Below, one piece after another: positions 1 through 7,733 of a stretch of 14,376 bases of DNA. Below the pieces are notes generated by a model. That model saw only the letters and a program-made list of their open reading frames with translations, had not been told where the DNA came from and searched no databases. The stretch is taken from assembly GCA_028277515.1 (NCBI GenBank), contig JANQGC010000010.1, positions 1 to 14,376 of the forward strand. Reading direction: 5' to 3'. The position numbers and the translations under genes were made by a program. Position 1 is the stretch's first letter. Each line of letters begins with the position of its first letter. Source of the DNA: Anaerolineae bacterium. Lineage in GTDB: Bacteria; Chloroflexota; Anaerolineae; Promineifilales; Promineifilaceae.

Positions 1-2
1 TT

Positions 3-84
3 AAATGGGTAAACCTCGTAACCGCGAAATCCATTTCGCGCTCTAGTAACGAGGAATGGAATCCTCGGTTACGTTTACCCATTT
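3..84. repeat. Double-hairpin (REP-like) intergenic element, copy 1
   Basis: The outer arms at 3-14 and 73-84 are perfect 12-bp inverted repeats. Inside them GTAACC (18-23) can pair with GGTTAC (67-72). Hairpin A has arms 24-29 and 34-39 with loop TCCA; hairpin B has arms 50-55 and 62-67 with loop ATGGAA. A second GTAA sits at 46-49, so the element reads GTAA-hairpin-linker-GTAA-hairpin-TTAC. The two loops are complementary over TCCA/TGGA and could kiss. It resembles REP doublets, where a short tetranucleotide precedes each palindrome. The element at 9804-9864 has the same plan but different stems. There is no T-run, so it is not an ordinary terminator. Confidence 0.75.
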
Positions 85-190
85 ATTTTGTAAAGCTTAA
101 TAAGCCATGACGACCAACCTCGCCATGTTCTTATTATAGCCCAGGTAAATTTCCCATCGAGTCAAAAAATCGTTAACCATCCCAATTCTC

Positions 191-219
191 TTGCCCTGTG
201 TGCGTGGATGGGGTTTAAT
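191..219 (+). promoter_or_regulatory. Candidate sigma70-type promoter for the DUF333 lipoprotein gene
   Basis: TTGCCC (191-196) and TTTAAT (214-219) are separated by 17 bases, about 80 bases before the ATG at 301. Both hexamers match consensus only partly. Nothing else in 85-190 stands out. The call rests on spacing and position only. Confidence 0.35.
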
Positions 220-300
220 AATCGTGCGGAGCTATCTATCATTTTTGATAAGAACTTTGCGAAAACCATCAGGTTTGCGCCATCTTCAGGAGACAAAACA

Positions 301-1593
301 ATGAAAAGAAAACAAATCACATTTCTCTTACTCATCATCCTCATCCCAAGCGCCTGCGCTCCACAAACAGCGCAAACCGATTTACAACCCACCTTACCCA
401 ATCCGGCCACCCAATACTGTCTCGACGAAGGGTACGAATCTGAAATCCGCAGTGAGGAAGATGGGGAAGTAGGTTACTGCATTTTCCCAGATGGATCCGA
501 ATGTGAGGAATGGGCCTTTATCCGCGGCGAATGCACTTATGACCCCCCTGAAGAAAGCGCGGGTGAAACTGCGGAACAAGAATCTGCTGATGAAACGCAA
601 GATTCTGATGCCGACGAAGAAGCGGCCGAAAACGATGAACATACACAGGATAGTGACGCAGATCATGCTCAAGACAGTGGCCTTTCTCTCTTATTAGATC
701 CTGATTTTGGCCTGTGGCCAAACAATTCGGCCGTCATTGGCCAACAACTACCCCTGCGCGCCTCATCCATGCCTGATTTGAGTGGATTAGCCTGGGTAGA
801 AGAAGATCTCTTCCTTGCCGTGCACGACGCCAAATATCCTGAAGAGGTGGCCTTGCCGCGGGTTAGCCTGCTGCAGCTCCCACGTGGCCTGGACGGCATC
901 CGCTGGCAGCCGCTGGATGTCACCTTTGCCGGACCGAAAAGCAATGATTTTGAAAGTGTGGCCGGCATTCCCAACAGTCGGCAAATTCTCCTGGTGGAGA
1001 GCACCGAGGAGCAGGATGAGAAGCCTTTCTCGCGGCGCATCTTCCTGGCCAACCTGGATGATCAAGGGCTGCAAATCATTGATACAGTAGAGTGGCCTGT
1101 GGAAACCAAAAATGTAGAGGGCACGGCCGTTGCTCAAAGCGGCAGCGACTACATCTTCATCTACGCTGAACGCGCCCAAGGGGAGGGCAGCACGACAATT
1201 CACTTTGCCCCCTTACAACTCGAACCACTGCAAATTGGTGAATTCACCGACGCAGGCAGCTTTACCAGCCCCAGCCCCACAGGAGATGACACACGGCCGG
1301 TCACCGGCATCGACGTAGACAGCGCCGGGCTGATTTATGTTGCCTCGGCCGAAGATCCGGGGGATGATAATGGCCCATTCCGTAGCGCCGTCTACGCCAT
1401 CGGCCGTGTCGAAAGCCAGGACAATGCGCCGGCGGTCACCCTGTTTAACAATCCCGTACTCATGGCCCGTCTTGATGGTCTCAAAGTGGAAAGCCTGGCC
1501 GTGCGTGAACTACCCGCCGTTGAGATGGAGCTCTTCGTCGGTTTCGACGATGAGAATTACGGGGGTTTGCTCCGCCCAATCCCGTTGAATTGA
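301..1593 (+). CDS. Lipoprotein with N-terminal DUF333 domain and a beta-propeller-like C-terminal domain
   Basis: This is a 430-residue protein. The ATG at 301 is preceded by AGGAGA at good spacing; an in-frame ATG at 208 lacks such a site and would bury the signal peptide. The signal is KRK, then a Leu/Ile-rich core and lipobox PSAC, giving lipid-modified Cys19. Residues 34-78 match DUF333 (PF03891): NPATQYC, then GYC-x-FPDG-x-C-EEWAF, ending RGEC, with four Cys that may form disulfides. Residues about 80-130 are an acidic linker containing the repeated phrase TQDSDAD. The rest (about 135-430) has spaced motifs such as DLSGLAW, DFESVAG and NVEGTAVA, like phytase-like or SdiA-regulated-type propellers; this is an inference. 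It is an exported surface protein with no known reaction. It stands alone, 211 bases before an unrelated oxidoreductase. Confidence 0.8.
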   Translation: MKRKQITFLLLIILIPSACAPQTAQTDLQPTLPNPATQYCLDEGYESEIRSEEDGEVGYCIFPDGSECEEWAFIRGECTYDPPEESAGETAEQESADETQDSDADEEAAENDEHTQDSDADHAQDSGLSLLLDPDFGLWPNNSAVIGQQLPLRASSMPDLSGLAWVEEDLFLAVHDAKYPEEVALPRVSLLQLPRGLDGIRWQPLDVTFAGPKSNDFESVAGIPNSRQILLVESTEEQDEKPFSRRIFLANLDDQGLQIIDTVEWPVETKNVEGTAVAQSGSDYIFIYAERAQGEGSTTIHFAPLQLEPLQIGEFTDAGSFTSPSPTGDDTRPVTGIDVDSAGLIYVASAEDPGDDNGPFRSAVYAIGRVESQDNAPAVTLFNNPVLMARLDGLKVESLAVRELPAVEMELFVGFDDENYGGLLRPIPLN

Positions 1594-1674
1594 TGTATAA
1601 GGAGGTGTGGTTACTTTTTGTGTATGATTTGATCTGACATGAAATTCGATCTCTACAATGCTTCGATCATTGTC

Positions 1675-1742
1675 GTAGTGGCGGGACAGGCGGGGCAAAA
1701 TCTTACCGGAAACCCTTGGCCAACCATCCCGCCTGTCTCGCC
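1675..1742. repeat. Long GC-rich imperfect hairpin, possible REP-like element
   Basis: Arms 1680-1695 and 1727-1742 pair over 16 positions, two of them G-U, around a 31-base loop. GTAG lies at 1675-1678, two bases before the left arm, as in REP sequences. It fills most of the 211-base gap between the lipoprotein and oxidoreductase genes. No T-run follows on either side, so a repeat is more likely than a terminator. The start of the gap has AAGGAGGT at about 1598, but no reading frame follows it. Confidence 0.5.
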
Positions 1743-1804
1743 CGGCAAGACGCCGAATGGCTGTGAAGGGTGAGCCATAACTTTCTTAAGGAAACCAGTA
1801 ACCC

Positions 1805-2746
1805 ATGAAAGCCATCACCTTCAACGCCTTTGGCGACATCTCTGTATTGGAAATTGCCGACCTTCCTCGGCCGAGCATCGAACCGCATGAAATCCTGGTC
1901 CGCATCCACGCTGCGGCCGTCAATCCAAAAGATACGTTCATCCGCAAAGGGTATCTGAAACGCTACACCGGCATTGAATTCCCAATGATGCTCGGCTTTG
2001 ATTACGCCGGGGAGGTGGTTGAGATCGGCCAGGAGGCGGCCGACTTCCAAATAGGTGACCCGGTCTGGGGCATGCTTGATGGTTGGCACGGCCGAACTTG
2101 CGCCGAATTTATTGCCGTCCCCGCCCAGCATGCTACCCTGAAGCCAACCAGCCTGACCTACAATGAAGCTGCCGCCTTGCCGCTCGTCGCCTCCACCGCC
2201 TTACAAGCGTATCGTGACGAAGCGCATCTACAGGCCGGGCAGCGTGTGTGCATCAATGGCGCATCCGGTGGCGTCGGCTCCGCGGCCGTGCAAATCGGCC
2301 GTATCATGGGCGCGCAAGTGACGGCCGTTTCCAGCGCCGAGAATCATCCATTTTTATTTGCACTCGGAGCAGATGAATGTCTTGATTACCGCGAAACGGA
2401 CATCACCCAAAGCGACCAGCCCTTCGACCTCTTCTTTGACGTCTTCGGCAACCAACCTTATGACGAGATCGCGCCGATCCTCAGCGAGAAAGGCAGTTGG
2501 GTTTCAACCGTCCTGCAACCACACGTCTTCGCCAGCGTGGAGGCGACCAAAAACAGCAGCGGCAAAAAAGCAAAACTGGTCATCGTCAAAACCTCACGCG
2601 CCGACCTGGACATCCTGCGCGGCTGGGTTGAGTCGGGCCGGCTCAAACCCATCGTCCACTCCGTCCTCCCCCTGGATCAAATCCATGCCGCCCATGCCCA
2701 ACAGGAATCCAAGCACACGCGCGGCAAGATCGTCATCTCTATCTAA
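1805..2746 (+). CDS. NAD(P)H-dependent MDR oxidoreductase (quinone oxidoreductase / zinc-free ADH family)
   Basis: This is a 313-residue protein of the medium-chain dehydrogenase/reductase superfamily. The N-terminal GroES-like half shows the usual pattern (AVNPKDTFIRKG, then FPMMLGFDYAGEVVEIG). The nucleotide-binding half has INGASGGVGSAAVQIG from about residue 150, the AxxGxxG variant usual in quinone-oxidoreductase members. The GHE and Cys ligands of zinc alcohol dehydrogenases are missing, so a zinc-free NADPH reductase acting on quinones or enones is likely; the substrate cannot be told. Length is normal for the family. The ATG at 1805 follows AAGGA at about 1789-1793 at slightly long spacing. 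It is probably a single-gene unit: it lies 211 bases after the lipoprotein gene and converges with the minus-strand gene that ends at 2855. The 108-base gap after it shows nothing clear. Confidence 0.9.
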   Translation: MKAITFNAFGDISVLEIADLPRPSIEPHEILVRIHAAAVNPKDTFIRKGYLKRYTGIEFPMMLGFDYAGEVVEIGQEAADFQIGDPVWGMLDGWHGRTCAEFIAVPAQHATLKPTSLTYNEAAALPLVASTALQAYRDEAHLQAGQRVCINGASGGVGSAAVQIGRIMGAQVTAVSSAENHPFLFALGADECLDYRETDITQSDQPFDLFFDVFGNQPYDEIAPILSEKGSWVSTVLQPHVFASVEATKNSSGKKAKLVIVKTSRADLDILRGWVESGRLKPIVHSVLPLDQIHAAHAQQESKHTRGKIVISI

Positions 2747-2854
2747 GTCATCCGCGTGAATCAGCGTCCAATTAATCTTTCCCTTTGTAAAAGTGTTGGG
2801 GTACCAGGTATCACATTAAAAATAGCGGCGCATAGGGAACGCATACCCATTTAG

Positions 2855-5440
2855 CTAATTTTCAATCTCTCTACTGACAAAGAGGCTGCCCCGCAGGATC
2901 AGACAGTTATCCCCAGACATCGCAACCTGGTTGGAAGCGACCGTAACAGGTAATCGCTTACCACTATCCGCATCATAAAGACCCAGGCTCAGGCGGTAGG
3001 TGCCGGACGGCACGCGCGAAAGATCGAGGACGATTTGATCGGCAACCAGCTCTCCGGCTTGCCACTGGACGGTAGGAAACTGCCATTGTTGCGGAACAGC
3101 ATCAACCTGGGCAACCGGTTGGCAAGAGTTGGGTTCCAGCAAATGCAGAAAAATTTTGTAATTAGCCGATGGTCTTTGGTTGGCCAACCACATAAGTGAC
3201 AGAGACAGTTGATCGACATCGGCCGCCCGCCGGTAAGCTAACAGTGTGATTTCATCACTAAACTGGATATTGCTCCGGTTGTCAAAATCACTTACCAGCG
3301 TGCATTCATTCTCCTGAACACGGCCAAGTACCATTGGTTGGCCCGCATTAGTACCTGTTGAGGTATCAACTAACCGACCAACCAGTTCCGCATTTGTTTC
3401 GGCAGGCAGTTCCAGCACATAAACCTGTGTCGAAACGGCACCTTCCGGCCATTCGCTGGATGGCCAACCGTCCGCCAGCGGGAAAGTTCGCATTTCTTGC
3501 AAAGCCGCCTGAGCCTCGCCTTCGGTTGTCAATAATAAATCATAATCCGGTCGCGAATCCCCAACGGCCGTCCACTGCAAGCGAGCGACAACCATCGTCC
3601 GTTCAGGTGAGCAAAAAGTTTGAATCTCCTGACCGGAAAGGGCGAGTCCTGGGGCTGCCATGAATGCCGGTTCCTGCTCTTCCGCAGCTTCAGGCTTTGT
3701 GGCATAGACCAGGGATCGATCATCTTCATAGAACGGATCGTAAGGCACCGCCTCACGCCAAAATTGCCACGCCACCTCGCCCAGCCGGCTCTTGGACAAT
3801 ACAACATGACTGATCCCATTGGCTTGCAATTGGGCGAACAAATGGGCCGGCTGGGATGGCAAAGCCTGGATTTCTTCCGCAAAAGGGGCTTCCTCTAAAA
3901 ATCGGTAGAGATTCGCCGGCTCGCGTGAAACATGCCCTTCCAGGATAGGCCTGTTATGCAGCGTCTGCTCAAACATGTATTCCTTTGAAAAACGGTAGCG
4001 CAGGGGCAAATTGAGCACTGCACCAGGGGTCCCGTCCTCTTTAAGCGACAACTCGGCCGACCGGTCAAAATCAACCGCAATCATTTGAGATGGCAAAGCC
4101 AGGTAGAGGAATATAATCAACATCAGCATCAGCGGCGTCAGCGCCAGGAACAGGCGTTTGAAACGAGAGCGGTAAGCTAAATAAAGCCAGCCATAGCCAA
4201 ATAATATCCCCACGGGTAATGCCAGGAACATCAGGTATCGTTCCGGTTCGCGCATCAGCCGCGGAAATTGCAGCGGGGAAAGCAAGTCATAAAGCGTTGG
4301 CAGGTTCTCAATCGGTTGACCTCCAATATGCGTCACCAGTCCGGTAGCTAAACCAGCCATAATGAAAGCTATCAACAGCCAGCCCCAGGTACGCCGCCAA
4401 TCCGTGACCAGGCCGATGAGGCCAATCAGTAAGACAATGTTACCGATGTAGGCCGGGTAGCGCCGGCCGCCGGCTCTTTCCGGATAATAACTTTCATACA
4501 ACGGTTCTGTCACGTCTCTGAGAATAAAATGGCGGCTGGCTGGCGTCAGGAAAGCAGACAGATCAACACGCATGATTTCTTCGTCTTGTGCGTAAAAGAC
4601 ATCGGCCGCCAGATCGGAAGATTGCTGCTCACGATACAGCATCAAAGCTGGCGGCAGCAGTAGCAATCCGGCAATCAGAAAGCAGGTTGCCAATTGGAGA
4701 ACAAATTTCCTGGACCAGGTTATCTCCTTCGCCAACCACATGCCAAGCAAAAATACGGGCAAAATGAAAATCATGGGCAGCAGCAGCTGCCAGCGAGTGT
4801 AGCCGACAAGGGCCAGGAAAACACCGGCCAATATGGCATCACCCCATCTGCCGTATCGCACGGTGCGCAGCAGAAAAAGGAGCGTGATCGGGATGAAAAA
4901 GGTAGCCACCAAATTAGGATGATCGAGCTGTGACAACCGGTAAGGCCAAAGCATATAAACGGTCCCGGCCAACAGCGCAGGCAGAAACTTCTCTGTCAAT
5001 TCTTGAGCAAGCCAGAATAATGACAGGCCGCAAATAACCAGGAATAAGATGATGACCAGATTATAGGCGACAATTCCACCGGTGAGAGGAGACAGCAGCA
5101 GCCAGGCGATGATGTTCGGCCAGGCAAAATTATGTGTGACCAGGCTGACGCCTTCGGGATAGTTCATTAAGGGTGTAAAGAAAGGGGATTGCCCCGCTGC
5201 CACTGCCTGGCCAACCCACCAACCGTTCCAATAATGAATCATGGAATCATCGGTGCGGCCGATCAGATGCGTATTCAGATGCTGCACAGCCGGCCAGGTA
5301 AAAAGAATAGCCAGAAGGGTATAAATAACGGCCGCTGCAATGGTTTCCTTTACATGATTCCACCACATCCGCAACGTTGAAGTTGTTGCGGGCATGTCGC
5401 CGAAGGCATCTTGGAAGGATTGTGAGGTTAATGCAGGCAT
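2855..5440 (-). CDS. Large multi-pass membrane protein, GT-C glycosyltransferase-like, with soluble C-terminal domain
   Basis: It has 861 residues from the ATG at 5440. The first half carries about ten or more hydrophobic helices. After the first helix comes GRTDDSMIHYW, with adjacent Asp near residues 64-65. An acidic pair in the first outer loop is the hallmark of GT-C enzymes, which move sugars from lipid-phosphate donors on the outer face of the membrane. The second half (from about residue 480) is soluble and includes stretches such as LLTTEGEAQ and SGTYRLSLGLYD, suggesting beta-sandwich folds. Donor and acceptor are unknown. The start is uncertain: no Shine-Dalgarno motif precedes 5440, 5395 or 5368, and the frame opens with a TTG at 5479. 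A terminator lies just upstream, so the gene needs its own promoter or relies on read-through. Confidence 0.7.
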   Translation of the reverse strand: MPALTSQSFQDAFGDMPATTSTLRMWWNHVKETIAAAVIYTLLAILFTWPAVQHLNTHLIGRTDDSMIHYWNGWWVGQAVAAGQSPFFTPLMNYPEGVSLVTHNFAWPNIIAWLLLSPLTGGIVAYNLVIILFLVICGLSLFWLAQELTEKFLPALLAGTVYMLWPYRLSQLDHPNLVATFFIPITLLFLLRTVRYGRWGDAILAGVFLALVGYTRWQLLLPMIFILPVFLLGMWLAKEITWSRKFVLQLATCFLIAGLLLLPPALMLYREQQSSDLAADVFYAQDEEIMRVDLSAFLTPASRHFILRDVTEPLYESYYPERAGGRRYPAYIGNIVLLIGLIGLVTDWRRTWGWLLIAFIMAGLATGLVTHIGGQPIENLPTLYDLLSPLQFPRLMREPERYLMFLALPVGILFGYGWLYLAYRSRFKRLFLALTPLMLMLIIFLYLALPSQMIAVDFDRSAELSLKEDGTPGAVLNLPLRYRFSKEYMFEQTLHNRPILEGHVSREPANLYRFLEEAPFAEEIQALPSQPAHLFAQLQANGISHVVLSKSRLGEVAWQFWREAVPYDPFYEDDRSLVYATKPEAAEEQEPAFMAAPGLALSGQEIQTFCSPERTMVVARLQWTAVGDSRPDYDLLLTTEGEAQAALQEMRTFPLADGWPSSEWPEGAVSTQVYVLELPAETNAELVGRLVDTSTGTNAGQPMVLGRVQENECTLVSDFDNRSNIQFSDEITLLAYRRAADVDQLSLSLMWLANQRPSANYKIFLHLLEPNSCQPVAQVDAVPQQWQFPTVQWQAGELVADQIVLDLSRVPSGTYRLSLGLYDADSGKRLPVTVASNQVAMSGDNCLILRGSLFVSREIEN

Positions 5441-5492
5441 TTCAAAATCATGGAAGGCCACTAACCCTTCATTCCACAATACGGCTCAATAC

Positions 5493-5536
5493 AAAAAAAG
5501 TTCCTCAATCTATTCTTAAAGAACAGATTGAGGAAC
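5493..5536 (-). terminator. Intrinsic terminator of the YceI-like gene
   Basis: Arms 5500-5511 and 5525-5536 are perfect 12-bp inverted repeats with a 13-base loop. On the minus strand the stem is followed by seven T (complement of 5493-5499). It lies 39 bases past the stop of the 5575-6417 gene and before the GT-C-like gene, so it separates the two transcripts. Confidence 0.9.
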
Positions 5537-5574
5537 CCTTAATCAATAGATTAACATTGTTTTTGTATTTGGGA

Positions 5575-6417
5575 TTATCTTACCGCGACAAACTCCAACT
5601 CCAAAATGACATTATCTTCTACCGAATCCACCGAGCGGGCAAAGGGAATCGTCAGCCCATAATCGACATAAAGAATTTCCAACGTGGCCAGCCCCCGCAA
5701 CTCATTTTCCGAGACAGGTGTGATCTGCACGTCAAACGTCACTTCCTGCGTGGCATCGATGATCGTCAGGTTGCCGGTCACATCAAGGTCGTAGGTTTGG
5801 CCAATTTCGGCCGTTTCCGGCAGCCCACTGATCGATGTTGGCTCAAACGTAATTAGCTCATAATCATTGGTCAGCAAAATTTCGTTGGAAATAGCCCGGT
5901 TGCGGAAATCATTGTCGGTGCGGAAGTCGCGAGCGTTGACCAGGATCGTGCCCACCTGCGCCGCACCGATATTATTCAAGTCCAGGGCGATTTGCCCGCC
6001 CAGGTTGCTGCTCACCCCCACAACCGTTGTGGGTGCGCCGCGCAGCACTTCATTAATTGTAAAGCGCGCTTCGGATTGCGCCGGATCAATGTCATAGACG
6101 GCCATACCACCGACAATATCACCTTCGCTGCCTTCTTCACCCGGATAATCGGCCGGCGGCTCGACCACCTCCGGCTGGGGAGCCGGTTGGTTGCCCGGAT
6201 ATGCTTCAGCCACCTCCTCAGGGGTGGGGGACTCAGCGGGCAATTCCTCAGTAGGTAGTTCTTCAGTGTCATTTTGCTCAACTTCCGTCTCCGGGGCCAG
6301 GGTCGGCACTTCGACCGCACCGCTCGATTCCTCCGGCTGTTCCAGGGCAAAGCAGCCGGTCAACAAGAAGCTGAAAATCAGCAATAAGGCAATGGTTGTA
6401 TTCATATTAAGATTCAT
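5575..6417 (-). CDS. YceI-family lipoprotein
   Basis: This is a 280-residue exported lipoprotein. The start is fixed by GGAGGT a few bases before the ATG at 6417; the longer frame from 6471 lacks this. The signal peptide is a hydrophobic core ending LLTGC, a clear lipobox. Next comes a low-complexity Glu/Pro/Thr linker (about residues 25-100). The rest has the YceI pattern: YDIDPAQSEARFTI, a segment where VGVSS and NNIGAAQVGTILVNARDFRTDN follow, IISNE-like spacing, ITFEPTSISGLP, and DVTGNLTIIDATQEVTFDV. YceI proteins are lipocalin-like barrels that bind isoprenoid lipids; the ligand here is unknown. It is a single-gene unit with its own terminator. Two dyads in the leader suggest regulation. 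Confidence 0.88.
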   Translation of the reverse strand: MNLNMNTTIALLLIFSFLLTGCFALEQPEESSGAVEVPTLAPETEVEQNDTEELPTEELPAESPTPEEVAEAYPGNQPAPQPEVVEPPADYPGEEGSEGDIVGGMAVYDIDPAQSEARFTINEVLRGAPTTVVGVSSNLGGQIALDLNNIGAAQVGTILVNARDFRTDNDFRNRAISNEILLTNDYELITFEPTSISGLPETAEIGQTYDLDVTGNLTIIDATQEVTFDVQITPVSENELRGLATLEILYVDYGLTIPFARSVDSVEDNVILELEFVAVR

Positions 6418-6435
6418 GTTACCTCCAGGTATACA

Positions 6436-6451
6436 TCGCCAAAATTGGCGA
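6436..6451 (-). promoter_or_regulatory. Dyad in the 5' leader of the YceI-like gene
   Basis: TCGCCAA and TTGGCGA are perfect 7-bp arms with an AA centre. The dyad lies about 10 bases upstream of the Shine-Dalgarno site at 6422-6426 on the minus strand. It could be an operator or a small leader hairpin. Confidence 0.45.
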
Positions 6452-6478
6452 CGGCAAAGTTTACTCTCCACCTATAAA

Positions 6479-6507
6479 ATTTGCCTATGATCGAGGCAAA
6501 TAGTCAA
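6479..6507 (-). promoter_or_regulatory. Candidate operator beside a TTGACT -35-like box, YceI gene
   Basis: ATTTGCCT (6479-6486) and AGGCAAAT (6494-6501) are perfect 8-bp inverted arms with a 7-base spacer. On the minus strand TTGACT (6502-6507) directly abuts it on the upstream side. No good -10 box occurs at 16-18 bases. The dyad is solid; the promoter is only suggested. Confidence 0.45.
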
Positions 6508-6588
6508 CGCGCGTTAATCTAACACAGAAATGTTTAGGTAATATGAAGAGAATGTGTGTAAACAATAAGGAAATCGGCCGTGCCCCAA

Positions 6589-6987
6589 TTACTCCCTGGA
6601 TATGGAAACAATAAAACAAGCAATGACTAACAGAATCGTAATTGAACCAAAAACCAACCTTTCATTATTGCTCGGAGATGTCAGGTTGCCGAAAGCATTT
6701 AAGGCTAAATAGGCCGTGACCACCCAGGAAGCCAGCTTAAAATAGGTGGGAACCGGCGGCCGGCCAATCAATCCTGCCCGGCGTCGAATGACATAAGTGA
6801 AGGCGACTAAAATCAGAATGGCCGCCAGGCTGGACAATTGCAGCGCCGGTGTCAGTTCCGTCTCCCGTCCACCCCAGGCCATTGTCACCGGCAATACACC
6901 TAAGGCCAGCAGCACCTGTAGAACAATGACAACTGCGAATAAAACCGTGGCTACATTAGCCGCAATGCGTGCAATTGATGCTTTCAT
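6589..6987 (-). CDS. Small membrane protein of unknown function, four predicted helices
   Basis: It has 132 residues. Hydrophobic segments lie at about 12-36, 50-68, 84-102 and 112-130. A basic loop, RRRAGLIGRPP, follows the second. There is no signal cleavage site and no catalytic motif that I recognise. AAGG sits about 9 bases before the ATG. The gene begins 32 bases after the stop of the upstream membrane-protein gene (7020-7319) on the same strand, so the two probably form one transcript. I do not recognise the family. The 171 bases between it and the YceI gene hold the YceI dyads and no terminator that I can see. Confidence 0.7.
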   Translation of the reverse strand: MKASIARIAANVATVLFAVVIVLQVLLALGVLPVTMAWGGRETELTPALQLSSLAAILILVAFTYVIRRRAGLIGRPPVPTYFKLASWVVTAYLALNAFGNLTSPSNNERLVFGSITILLVIACFIVSISRE

Positions 6988-6998
6988 AGCAAACCTTA

Positions 6999-7400
6999 AC
7001 GTTCATGTTCTTTTGCATTCTAGGACATTCCGATGCGTTGCCTGTTGCCGTATCCACCCCCGGTATACGACCCAACATCGATAACCACAGCCAGAATAAT
7101 AAATGCCCAGTCCCAAAAGCCGCTGACGCCACCTGGGGCAACAATGACATACATTATCGTCGTCCAGGGTAAAAAGATAAGCCCTAGAACCGGCCAAATA
7201 AACGAATCAAAGGCCGATAACTCCGTATTCCCAACCCAACGCACCGGCTGAAAAATCCACCAAAAAATTCCCGCAATTCTAGGCCCCAAGAACAAAAGCA
7301 ATGTAAAGAAACAACACATAATATTTCCTCCAATATAAACGACCAGGCCCAAAATGGGACTGGGGTGGGTTAGTAAACCTTAATCGAAGAACATGAACGT
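6999..7400. repeat. 14-bp inverted repeat flanking the small membrane-protein gene
   Basis: The 14 bases at 6999-7012 recur in perfect inverse orientation at 7387-7400. In addition AAACCTTAA occurs directly at 6991-6999 and 7376-7384. The repeats bracket the gene 7020-7319 and lie in the leaders of both membrane-protein genes. They may be leftovers of a rearrangement or shared regulatory sites. Confidence 0.5.
7020..7319 (-). CDS. Small membrane protein of unknown function
   Basis: It has 99 residues from the ATG at 7319, chosen because GGAGGA precedes it at 7-8 bases; a longer frame from 7352 lacks a good site. The sequence begins MCCFFTLLLFLGPRIAGIFWW and has about three hydrophobic segments (near 3-22, 42-58 and 66-82), ending in a short Gly/Arg tail. 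Trp- and Pro-rich turns such as WWIFQPVRW and WPVLGLIFLPW are typical of a conserved family of small bacterial membrane proteins, but I cannot name a function. It is the first gene of a likely two-gene operon with 6589-6987. It is divergent from the MerR remnant, which may once have controlled it. Confidence 0.75.
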   Translation of the reverse strand: MCCFFTLLLFLGPRIAGIFWWIFQPVRWVGNTELSAFDSFIWPVLGLIFLPWTTIMYVIVAPGGVSGFWDWAFIILAVVIDVGSYTGGGYGNRQRIGMS

Positions 7401-7407
7401 CATATAG

Positions 7408-7435
7408 GGTAACACAAAAGGTAACCTTGGGTTAC
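7408..7435. promoter_or_regulatory. GGTAAC direct repeats and GTAACC/GGTTAC dyad
   Basis: GGTAAC occurs at 7408-7413 and 7420-7425, 12 bases apart. GTAACC (7421-7426) and GGTTAC (7430-7435) form a perfect dyad with a 3-base centre. The cluster lies in the divergent space between the membrane-protein operon and the MerR remnant. It may be an operator. It also echoes the GTAACC...GGTTAC inner arms of the repeat at 3-84, so a repeat remnant is possible. Confidence 0.4.
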
Positions 7436-7451
7436 TCTGATAAGGCTCATA

Positions 7452-7482
7452 TTGACCTTCCCCCTACGGCAAGGTCTATAAT
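7452..7482 (+). promoter_or_regulatory. MerR-type promoter/operator with 19-bp spacer
   Basis: TTGACC (7452-7457) and TATAAT (7477-7482) are separated by 19 bases. The spacer region is a dyad with arms GACCTT (7454-7459) and AAGGTC (7471-7476). An over-long spacer filled by a dyad is the signature of MerR-family promoters, which the activator untwists. The -10 box is perfect. It lies about 72 bases before the MerR remnant, so it was probably autoregulated. Confidence 0.8.
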
Positions 7483-7553
7483 ATGGGTACTTCTGGCCGG
7501 AAGGGCAAAACTGTCTCGGAATCTTCAGGTTCCGGGCAAATATGAGGATACAA

Positions 7554-7690
7554 ATGCTTAAGATTGGTGAGTTCTCAAAATTGGCTCAGATTATGAACAC
7601 ATCGAGGCGCCAGACTTCGAGTACTACCTACCGGACACCGAACCGGAAAAGGAAATGTATATTTACATACCGGTGCGTAAGAAGGAGTAA
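7554..7690 (+). pseudogene. Remnant of a MerR-family regulator with GyrI-like effector domain (internal deletion)
   Basis: The ATG at 7554, after GAGGA, encodes MLKIGEFSKLAQ, the classic first helix of a MerR regulator. After residue 12 the frame turns to nonsense. Shifting frame at 7589 gives DYEHIEAPDFEYYLPDTEPE and onward to the stop at 7688-7690, ending PVRKKE. This matches the C-terminal end of MerR proteins with a GyrI-like (BmrR/TipA-type) drug-binding domain. Full-length relatives have roughly 270 residues, so about 200 codons were deleted and the ends joined out of frame around 7587-7592. The promoter and ribosome site still look intact. The real effector and target are unknown; the divergent membrane-protein genes are a candidate target. 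Confidence 0.8.
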
Positions 7691-7733
7691 GTTTTTTTGG
7701 AGCTGAGCAAAGAGTAATCAACACTGGAAGCTG

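Noticed and set aside
3..84. Cloverleaf-like fold resembling a tRNA (also 9804-9864)
   Set aside because: There is no T-arm GTTC, no anticodon arm of the right size and no acceptor-stem layout; the double-hairpin repeat explains the fold better.
5441..5479. N-terminal extension of the GT-C-like protein to the TTG at 5479
   Set aside because: A TTG start without a Shine-Dalgarno site, very close to the terminator; the ATG at 5440 or one further in is more likely.
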